From contig PXPE01000001.1 in NCBI GenBank assembly GCA_003009795.1, forward strand, positions 186,001 through 250,000: a stretch of DNA of 64,000 nucleotides, read 5' to 3'. Source of the DNA: Nanohaloarchaea archaeon SW_7_43_1 (lineage in GTDB: Archaea; Nanohalarchaeota; Nanosalinia; Nanosalinales; Nanosalinaceae). Position 1 is the stretch's first letter, and every line of letters starts with the position of its first letter. Below, one piece after another: positions 50,496-56,463 of the stretch. The position numbers and the translations under genes were made by a program. The notes beneath the pieces were generated by a model that saw nothing but the letters and a program-made list of their open reading frames with translations, searched no databases and was not told the origin of the DNA.

Positions 50496-51662
50496 TTATT
50501 CTTGATTTTCTAGCCATTCCAGGAATGTCTTTCTTTCCTTGTTATCTTCCTCTGCTTCGATAAGTGCATCGAAGTCAGGTTCCTGGAGGTCTCCGATTTC
50601 TTCTTTGGCATCACTAATTGACTGATCGACTATTTTATCGTAGTCGGCTTCAGAGTCTTCTTGGCTTTCTTCCTTTTCTTCTTCAGTTTCTTTTTCTCCC
50701 GACTCTGTTTCATCTTCAGCTTCTGTTTCCCTGTCTTCCCCGTTGGTTTCTGTTTCATCGGGTTCCGTGTCCTCTTCTGTTTCTTCTTCAAGGTTGACTG
50801 ATTCAAGATCGATCTGTGAGTCGACTCCTTCCGCGTTACTTCCTGCGTAGGCGATTGCTTCTTCAACTGTATCCTTGATTGGAAGTCCTTCACTGACAGC
50901 AAGGTTTTTGGACTTTCTTGATGCCTTTGAGACTATTGCTGGTGCGGTTGTCTCTTTGACAATCTCGGCGTTAACCGCGAGGTTGAATGCGAGGCTTGAT
51001 GCTGCTTCAAGATCATTTCTGTACTCTTCTACATCAATGTCAAGTTCTTTTGACGTGAAGATCTCTCCCTGGCTGTAGGCGATGTCCAGGTCTAGTCCGA
51101 TCTCAAGAGGTTCAAGTCCGACCTGATTCAGGATTTCTGCATCGTCCGCTGTAATTGTTTCTTCTCTCTCGACGATGATACCCGGTTTCTGTACGTGAAT
51201 CGATCCATCATCTACCTGTACTTGAAGTCCTGCTCCCTGTAGTTTTCCAAGCATAGGTCCTGGCCCGATTCCTGTATCTCCTTCAGGGATTTCAATGTCA
51301 TCAGGTGCTTGTTCTCCTCCTTGTGCTGCAGCCGATGACTTATTCTGCTGTATCAGAGAGTACAGCTGGAAGGGATCCTTGTTTGAGAAGATGAAAGCTG
51401 GCTGTGTTGCATTGTTTTCCTCAAGCTGGTCGATTTCTTCCTTTCCAGCGTTTTCTACAGCTAGTTTCATCAATGTCTTTCTTTCCATCCTGATGTTGGC
51501 AAACTCCTTCATCTCTTTCTTGATCTGTTGAAGCTGTTTGGATGGCAGATTATGCATGTCGAGAATCCCTACAACAGGGTGTTCTTCGATCTGTTCCTCC
51601 ATCTGTTCGACTACTTCTTCTTTTTCTTCTCGAGTCAAGTGTTTTGGCGTTGGCTGTACCAT
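50496..51662 (-). CDS. rplP0: Ribosomal protein uL10 (P0)
   Basis: uL10 is the base of the ribosomal stalk, binding 23S rRNA and P1 dimers. The 388-residue product starts with H-L-T-R-E-E-K and has V-V-G-I-L-D-M-H-N-L-P-S-K-Q-L-Q, P-G-P-M-L-G-K-L-Q and the P1-binding helices. A very acidic, Glu-rich region replaces the hinge, making the protein longer than the usual ~330-350. The end lacks the G-L-G-x-L-F seen in P1. It follows uL1 by 2 bases. Confidence 0.93.
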   Translation of the reverse strand: MVQPTPKHLTREEKEEVVEQMEEQIEEHPVVGILDMHNLPSKQLQQIKKEMKEFANIRMERKTLMKLAVENAGKEEIDQLEENNATQPAFIFSNKDPFQLYSLIQQNKSSAAAQGGEQAPDDIEIPEGDTGIGPGPMLGKLQGAGLQVQVDDGSIHVQKPGIIVEREETITADDAEILNQVGLEPLEIGLDLDIAYSQGEIFTSKELDIDVEEYRNDLEAASSLAFNLAVNAEIVKETTAPAIVSKASRKSKNLAVSEGLPIKDTVEEAIAYAGSNAEGVDSQIDLESVNLEEETEEDTEPDETETNGEDRETEAEDETESGEKETEEEKEESQEDSEADYDKIVDQSISDAKEEIGDLQEPDFDALIEAEEDNKERKTFLEWLENQE

Positions 51663-51664
51663 TT

Positions 51665-52288
51665 TTACTTCACCTCCTCAGGTGAACCCATGGTTGTCTT
51701 TATCATCACTGATTTGATGTTGTTGTCTCCTTTTGGAAGCTGTCCTTCAATAAATTCATATACCGAAGATGCGTTTCTCTGAACTTTATCGAACTCGTAA
51801 TCCTCTTTTCCAATCTTGATCTGTAGAAGCGGTTCCTCTTTCAGTCTTAATGTTACTGTGTTTTTCAGATCTTCAATACTGTCTGTTGGGTCAGAACCTG
51901 GGGGCATTGGATCTGGCATCATGTTTCGTGGTCCGAATACCTGTCCCAGCTGCTGACCGATCTTAGGCATTAGAGGTGCTTCCGCAATCAGGAATGAGAA
52001 CTCTTCCGCAAGATCTTTTGCCTCGTCCGGATTGTCATACATTTCCTCGAGTTCATCGCTGCTGACCGTTCTATCCGCGTTTTCTGCGTTCTGTGTGATT
52101 GAGTCTCCGATTACCGCGATCTTGACTTCTTCATCTGCCTGATATGGAAGCTTGAAGTCTTCGTTGAAACGGTTTTCAGGGTCTGAAAGATCTAGGTCTC
52201 TGAAATTGATTATCAGGTCGATTGATTCTGTAAAGTTTCGATCTTCAGAGTTCTTTACTGCTTGTTCGACTGTTGTCTCAAAATCCAT
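51665..52288 (-). CDS. rpl1: Ribosomal protein uL1
   Basis: uL1 forms the mobile L1 stalk near the E site and in some archaea represses its own mRNA. The 207-residue product has the family features F-T-E-S-I-D-L-I-I-N-F-R-D-L-D-L, the P-L-M-P-K-I-G-Q-Q-L-G-Q-V-F-G-P-R-N-M-M-P core and a C-terminal T-T-M-G-S-P-E. GGTGAC precedes the start. Autoregulation is known in methanogens; I have not identified a matching leader hairpin here. Confidence 0.95.
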   Translation of the reverse strand: MDFETTVEQAVKNSEDRNFTESIDLIINFRDLDLSDPENRFNEDFKLPYQADEEVKIAVIGDSITQNAENADRTVSSDELEEMYDNPDEAKDLAEEFSFLIAEAPLMPKIGQQLGQVFGPRNMMPDPMPPGSDPTDSIEDLKNTVTLRLKEEPLLQIKIGKEDYEFDKVQRNASSVYEFIEGQLPKGDNNIKSVMIKTTMGSPEEVK

Positions 52289-52300
52289 TTTTTGTCACCT

Positions 52301-52798
52301 CTAGATTCCTTCCTCGGCTTCTAGCCGATCATCGTATTTGCCTTCATCGATTTCCTGCTGGATATCATAGGCATCTTTCCCGTCTACTGTTATTCCTGCG
52401 GCCTGTGTAGAACCAATTACCTCTTTAACAGCTCCTCTCAGATCCATTGCGAGTAGATCAGAGGCTTTCATCCTTGCGACTTTACATGCAGTTTCAAACT
52501 CCATGTCCGCTATCTTGTTTTTGTTCGGTTCTCCTGATCCGCCGTCGATTCCCAGTTCGTCGAAGACTAGCTGGGCTACAGGCGGTTTTCCGACTTTTAC
52601 CTCGAATTCACCTGTTTCCTCATCGACTTCTACAGTTACGGGCACTTCCATGCCTTCAAAGTCCTTGGTTTTTTCGTTAATTGCTGACACGACTTCCCCT
52701 ACGTCTGTGGGCAAAGGCCCGAGTTCTGGTCCTAGAGGAGGTCCTGCGGAGGCTGATCCTCCTTCCACCAATGTTTCGATAGTGGTTGTGTCTCCCAT
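52301..52798 (-). CDS. rpl11: Ribosomal protein uL11
   Basis: uL11 binds the GTPase-associated centre of 23S rRNA. The 165-residue product has G-G-S-A-S-A-G-P-P-L-G-P-E-L-G-P-L and the C-terminal rRNA-binding domain including M-K-A-S-D-L-L-A-M-D-L and I-G-S-T-Q-A-A-G-I-T-V. An ACTAGGTGAC ribosome site and an AATTTTAAC box lie upstream, so a promoter between spt5 and this gene may add to operon transcription. Confidence 0.95.
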   Translation of the reverse strand: MGDTTTIETLVEGGSASAGPPLGPELGPLPTDVGEVVSAINEKTKDFEGMEVPVTVEVDEETGEFEVKVGKPPVAQLVFDELGIDGGSGEPNKNKIADMEFETACKVARMKASDLLAMDLRGAVKEVIGSTQAAGITVDGKDAYDIQQEIDEGKYDDRLEAEEGI

Positions 52799-52844
52799 TG
52801 TTGTTTTGTCACCTAGTATTGTGTTGAGTTAAAATTTCTGTGTT

Positions 52845-53282
52845 TCAGTTCGCTGATGCTTTTTTTCTTACTGTGTCGATGTCTACTGTTGTCGGTATAG
52901 GTACTGCAGCATCGATAAGTTCTACTGTTACTTCTCTGTTGGTTTCGTCAACCCTGTTGATCTTGGCTTCTTCTCCTTTGAATGCTCCGCCGACTACTTC
53001 AACGGTATCGCCTTCTTCCAGTTTGATATCTTCTTCCTCTTCATCAAGATATTTCTCAATTTTTTCTATATCTACTTCTTCTTCGATTATTCCTCTGAGG
53101 TTTCTGATATCATCGGTCAGTTTCTGGATATCTCCTTCCTTTCCCTCAATGAATATGTATCCTTTCAGATCTTGGGGGTGGAAAACTGCTTTTATGTCAA
53201 GGTTTTCAGCTTTAACCTTGCTTTTGACCGCCTCTATGGCGTTTTTCTCTCGTCCTCGTGTTGTTTTTCCGGTAAGTATCAT
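52845..53282 (-). CDS. spt5: Transcription elongation factor Spt5 (NusG homolog)
   Basis: Spt5 closes the RNA-polymerase clamp with Spt4 and aids elongation. The 145-residue product has an NGN domain (K-A-V-F-H-P-Q-D-L-K-G-Y-I-F-I-E-G) and a KOW domain (E-G-D-T-V-E-V-V-G-G-A-F-K-G-E-E-A-K-I). The N-terminus is the archaeal type. It follows secE by 13 bases. The secE-spt5-uL11 order is conserved in archaea. Confidence 0.95.
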   Translation of the reverse strand: MILTGKTTRGREKNAIEAVKSKVKAENLDIKAVFHPQDLKGYIFIEGKEGDIQKLTDDIRNLRGIIEEEVDIEKIEKYLDEEEEDIKLEEGDTVEVVGGAFKGEEAKINRVDETNREVTVELIDAAVPIPTTVDIDTVRKKASAN

Positions 53283-53295
53283 TCTTGTTTGAACC

Positions 53296-53496
53296 TCAGA
53301 CGTACTGTGGTAACAGGTTAGCTATCAAATACATGATAAAGCCCATTAGGCCGATTATCAGCATTCCCGCACCTGTGACTTTCGCAGCCATCTCAAACTC
53401 TTCTCTATCCGGCTTCGTTGAAATCTTGAGCACTCTTTTGTACTCGTTAAGTTTACTTTTTAGCTGGTTTTTCCACTTGCGGGGTTTGAACTCCAT
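53296..53496 (-). CDS. secE: Preprotein translocase subunit SecE (Sec61 gamma)
   Basis: SecE clamps the SecY channel. The 66-residue product has an amphipathic N-terminal helix with E-Y-K-R-V-L-K-I-S-T-K-P-D-R-E-E-F, the family signature, and a single membrane helix (A-G-M-L-I-I-G-L-M-G-F-I-M-Y-L). It leads the secE-spt5-uL11-uL1-uL10 transcript. AGGTGAATCAATA precedes the ATG and a structured leader lies upstream at 53518-53584. Confidence 0.93.
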   Translation of the reverse strand: MEFKPRKWKNQLKSKLNEYKRVLKISTKPDREEFEMAAKVTGAGMLIIGLMGFIMYLIANLLPQYV

Positions 53497-53517
53497 GCTA
53501 TTGATTCACCTGCAGTT

Positions 53518-53584
53518 CCGTCAGCTGTAAGGGAGAATACAGTTCGAATTGGAAACTCCCTCCCACCATAGGTGGTTCCGACGG
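53518..53584 (-). ncRNA. Structured 5' leader of the secE-spt5-ribosomal operon
   Basis: On the minus strand CCGTC (53580-53584) and GACGG (53518-53522) close a junction. Within it CCACC/GGTGG (53563-53575) and GGGAG/CTCCC (53531-53535 with 53556-53560) form two further perfect helices, the second with a 20-base loop. This three-way arrangement ends about 22 bases before the secE ATG, next to its ribosome site, and begins about where the TATA box at 53610-53620 would place the transcript start. A control element for translation or transcription is inferred. I do not recognise a known riboswitch or tRNA. Confidence 0.5.
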
Positions 53585-53612
53585 GTTACATCTAATAGAG
53601 GTGAACAATTTT

Positions 53613-53631
53613 TATAAGGAGTTCCTTTATA
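53613..53631. promoter_or_regulatory. Symmetric TATA dyad upstream of secE
   Basis: TATAAGGA and TCCTTTATA face each other around GT, with one extra T. The minus-strand half lies about 25-30 bases before the expected start of the secE leader. The plus-strand half could drive transcription toward 53744. This may be a bidirectional promoter or an operator overlapping TATA. Confidence 0.4.
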
Positions 53632-53713
53632 CAAGAGGTCAATATTTGAGAAAAGCCTTTTGTTCTCTCAGTTCCAGAGAATATTGATCAAAATGCTCCT
53701 GATACTAAACCAC

Positions 53714-53727
53714 TTAAGGATCCTTAA
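53714..53727. promoter_or_regulatory. Perfect 14-bp palindrome before the gene at 53744
   Basis: TTAAGGATCCTTAA is self-complementary and lies 17-30 bases before the ATG, where a TATA box would sit. It shares the AAGGA/TCCTT arms of the dyad at 53613-53631, so both could bind one regulator. Confidence 0.45.
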
Positions 53728-53743
53728 TTAGTAAGTATACAAT

Positions 53744-54052
53744 ATGGATCGCCGAATAATCTTTACCATAGCATTTTTGTGGATATTATTATCCGTCTTC
53801 GTTCTATTATACTTCGGCTCTGCACCGAAAGGATTTTGCTGTGCTTCTCCTGATGAAAATAAAGAAGCTTACTGTAATTCCATATTGAACAAGGTGACAG
53901 CGAAGGATGCAGGAAATGAAAATTATTCATTCAGTCCTCCGGATTTATGTTTTGAGCAAGGAGAACCAATTGTATCTGAACTTGAAGGCGTAAATGAGGA
54001 TGATAATATTACTTATAGAGACGGTGAATACGTGGTTGTAGATGAAAGCTAG
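53744..54052 (+). CDS. Small signal-anchored protein with Cys-rich ectodomain
   Basis: The 102-residue product has a basic start (M-D-R-R) and one hydrophobic helix (I-A-F-L-W-I-L-L-S-V-F-V-L-L-Y-F). A small ectodomain with four Cys follows (G-F-C-C-A, A-Y-C-N, D-L-C-F) and an acidic C-terminal strand region. Layout and Cys number recall the small pilin-like proteins at 32720 and 37477, but without K-G or the shared helix. It has the palindrome at 53714 upstream and is divergent from the secE operon. The family is not recognised. Confidence 0.6.
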   Translation: MDRRIIFTIAFLWILLSVFVLLYFGSAPKGFCCASPDENKEAYCNSILNKVTAKDAGNENYSFSPPDLCFEQGEPIVSELEGVNEDDNITYRDGEYVVVDES

Positions 54053-54105
54053 TCAAAGGCTTTTCCTTCACAAAAATGGATAGAAGAAAGAATTTGAAGA
54101 GATTT

Positions 54106-55218
54106 CTAGATGAACTCTACTCCTAGTTCCTGTTCGATTTCTTCCTCGTATTCGTCGCTGTGAGTCTTTTCAGGTCCGTAGATCTGAGGTGAATCTACTC
54201 CTGTTACGATGATCATTGACTGGAGTGTTGAGTCCATATCTTCTCTGACCTGTGCTCCCCATATAACCTTTGCGGAGTCATCAAGTTTGTCGCTTACCGT
54301 GTTGACAACTTCCTGAGCTTCGTTGAGTGAGAGTGATGTTCCTCCTGTCACGTTTACTAGTGCTCCCCTTCCACCCTCAATGTTCACGTCGAGTAGAGGA
54401 TTGGAAAGTGCTTTCTGAACTGCTTCTCTTGCTCTTGAGTCTGTATCGCTTTGACCCATTCCGATCATGGCGATTCCTCCTTCTCCCATTACAGCACGTA
54501 TATCTGCGAAGTCAAGGTTGACCAGCCCGGGTTTTGTAACAAGTTCTGTTACGCCTTTAACTGCATTTACGAGAATTTCGTCCGCTATCTTGAATGCTGT
54601 ATTAAGTGAGACATCTGGAACGATTTCAAGTAGTTTATCGTTTGGAATTACAATTAGTGTATCTACAGTATCTTCGAGCATTTCAAGTCCGTACTCTGCG
54701 TTCTCTCTTCTTGACTGTCCTTCCATCTCGAAAGGCAATGTTACAATACCTACTGTTAGTGCGCCTTCTTTCTTGGCTTGCTGTGCGATTACTGGTGCTG
54801 ATCCTGTTCCGGTTCCTCCTCCGAGGCCGCATGTTACGAATACCATGTCTGCGCCTTTGACGGATTCCTTAACTTTCTGCTGTGATTCTTTTGCAGATTC
54901 TTCTCCTACTTTAGGATCTGCTCCTGCTCCGAGTCCTCCTGTAAGCTCTTTTCCGATAAGGACCTTTTTGTCAGCATTTGCATAAAGAAGATCCTGTGCG
55001 TCGGTATTCATTGCGACCGTTTCACATCCCTCGATACCGACTTCAACAAGTCTGGAGATTGTGTTGTTCCCTGCGCCTCCTGAGCCGATTACTTTGATGT
55101 CTGCCTTTCTCTTTTCAATTAATTCTTCCAGTTCATCGTCAATATCATGTTTTTTCTGCTTTGACTGCGGTACGTTGCCTGAGTTATCCTGCTTCGCCTG
55201 TTGTATCTTGTCTTCCAT
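54106..55218 (-). CDS. ftsZ: Cell division protein FtsZ
   Basis: FtsZ is the tubulin-like GTPase that forms the division ring. The 370-residue product has G-S-G-G-A-G-N-N-T-I-S-R, the tubulin signature G-G-G-T-G-T-G-S-A-P, the T7 loop with N-L-D-F-A-D-I and a conserved C-terminal core. The N-terminus has a polar ~25-residue extension with K-Q-K-K-H. A TTTTATATATTTTG promoter at about 55270-55285 is clear. It is a single copy in this window and lies upstream of, but separate from, the secE operon. Confidence 0.96.
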   Translation of the reverse strand: MEDKIQQAKQDNSGNVPQSKQKKHDIDDELEELIEKRKADIKVIGSGGAGNNTISRLVEVGIEGCETVAMNTDAQDLLYANADKKVLIGKELTGGLGAGADPKVGEESAKESQQKVKESVKGADMVFVTCGLGGGTGTGSAPVIAQQAKKEGALTVGIVTLPFEMEGQSRRENAEYGLEMLEDTVDTLIVIPNDKLLEIVPDVSLNTAFKIADEILVNAVKGVTELVTKPGLVNLDFADIRAVMGEGGIAMIGMGQSDTDSRAREAVQKALSNPLLDVNIEGGRGALVNVTGGTSLSLNEAQEVVNTVSDKLDDSAKVIWGAQVREDMDSTLQSMIIVTGVDSPQIYGPEKTHSDEYEEEIEQELGVEFI

Positions 55219-55308
55219 TTGAGAGAACCCTTTGTATTTTGTTGTTATGTATAAGAGGTTATCATCAAAATATATAAAATTGGCCCGAGTTCCGCGATCT
55301 CACGGTTT

Positions 55309-55959
55309 TTACTTGGTAAACTCGACTTCCTCGAAACCGGTGTACTCAGTCATCTCTTTAGTTAGTTTCTCCCGGGCCTCTTCCGGTAGCTCGTGTTCGT
55401 GGTCCTCATGAGAGTACATTCCAGGGACTTTAACCTTTTCTCCCTCGAACTCCATGTCTTCGGAGCCGTGGCCGATCCGGTAATCCATGATGTGCTTTGC
55501 GATCTCCTCGTCATCTTCAACTTTCTCTTTTACTCTTATATCGTATTTTAGGTCTTTTCCTGCGAGAGGATGGTTAAAATCGATTCTTACTCTACCTGAT
55601 CCCTTTGATACTACTTTTCCTCTCCTGTTTCCAATCTTCAGTTCTTCTCCCGTCCTCACCTGTATACCCTGTTTCTTGAATTCTTTTTCAGGATAGGTTT
55701 TAACCGCATCAGAGTCTCTTTCTCCGTATGCCTTTTCTGATGAGATTTCTGCTTCCTTCTGGTCTCCGACTTCCATGTCGAGCAGTGCCTCCTCAAATCC
55801 TTCAATTACATAGTTCTTTCCGATAAGTACAGGAGCCGGTTTGAAATCTTTACCTCTACTCATTCCCTCTTCTTGTGCTTTCTCCTCCACTGTTAGATCA
55901 AAGATTTCGCCATCCGCCTTTCCGATATAGTCCACGAGTACCATGTCGCCTTTTTCCAT
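55309..55959 (-). CDS. FKBP-type peptidyl-prolyl isomerase (SlyD-like, archaeal long form)
   Basis: Folds proteins by Pro isomerisation and chaperone activity. The 216-residue product begins with the FKBP strand M-V-L-V-D-Y-I-G-K-A-D-G-E-I-F-D and has G-K-N-Y-V-I-E-G-F-E-E-A-L and E-K-A-Y-G-E-R. An IF-domain insert follows (about residues 90-140) with F-N-H-P-L-A-G-K, then a C-terminal domain of ~70 residues found in long archaeal FKBPs. No signal peptide, so it is cytosolic. A TATTTAATA box lies about 30-35 bases before the ATG. Confidence 0.92.
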   Translation of the reverse strand: MEKGDMVLVDYIGKADGEIFDLTVEEKAQEEGMSRGKDFKPAPVLIGKNYVIEGFEEALLDMEVGDQKEAEISSEKAYGERDSDAVKTYPEKEFKKQGIQVRTGEELKIGNRRGKVVSKGSGRVRIDFNHPLAGKDLKYDIRVKEKVEDDEEIAKHIMDYRIGHGSEDMEFEGEKVKVPGMYSHEDHEHELPEEAREKLTKEMTEYTGFEEVEFTK

Positions 55960-56080
55960 TGTCTAATTCACATATAGAAAGTAGAGGTTGAATATTAAAT
56001 ACTCTGCTAGCTCTCCCAGCTTCTCGATAACCATGTCCTGGCATCTAAAAACCAGTTTTGAAGCATCTATCCTGTTATCA

Positions 56081-56100
56081 GGAGTTACTGCAGAAACTCC
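56081..56100. promoter_or_regulatory. Near-perfect 20-bp palindrome between FKBP and the gene at 56174
   Basis: GGAGTT-A-CTGCAG-A-AACTCC is self-complementary at 18 of 20 positions. It lies between two divergent genes, about 75 bases from the plus-strand start. It could be an operator or an RNA hairpin. Confidence 0.3.
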
Positions 56101-56173
56101 AGCCACATTTTTGGGATAAAAACCTAGAATTGGTCGCGAAACCGTTAAAAGAATTTGATTACATCTGTTTGAC

Positions 56174-56437
56174 ATGGAATGGGTAGAAGATCTTCCCGAT
56201 GAACTTCAAGCATCTCTTGAATCACTTCTAGACGACGTTGAACACCAAGAAAATATTTACTTAAACGCTCAAAATGCTTCAGTTGGACAGATCTGGGTTG
56301 CTATGAGCCATATGATGAACCGAGTGCAGAAACTGGAGCAACTTGTTTCAGCCCAGAGAAAGGCTTTGAACGAGACAGAAGTTGATATCGACGAGCATCT
56401 TGATCAAAGACTTGAGGAAAGCCTCAAACGATACTAG
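56174..56437 (+). CDS. Small helical acidic protein
   Basis: The 87-residue product is all-helical and cytosolic, with D-E-L-Q-A-S-L-E-S-L-L-D-D-V-E-H-Q, then A-M-S-H-M-M-N-R-V-Q-K-L-E-Q and a charged end. A GTTAAAAG box lies about 30 bases upstream and suggests a leaderless transcript. It converges on leuS with a 26-base gap. I do not recognise the family; the short heptad stretch suggests a dimer. Confidence 0.55.
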   Translation: MEWVEDLPDELQASLESLLDDVEHQENIYLNAQNASVGQIWVAMSHMMNRVQKLEQLVSAQRKALNETEVDIDEHLDQRLEESLKRY

Positions 56438-56463
56438 AATCTCCGAGCATCAATTTCTCTCAT

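Noticed and set aside
53518-53584. tRNA or tRNA remnant
   Set aside because: No 7-bp acceptor, no T-arm with matching stems and no anticodon arm; the helices fit a leader structure better.
55963-56175. Minus-strand 70-codon frame between FKBP and the gene at 56174
   Set aside because: It holds the FKBP TATA box near its end and the plus-strand promoter near its start, and has no recognisable protein pattern.
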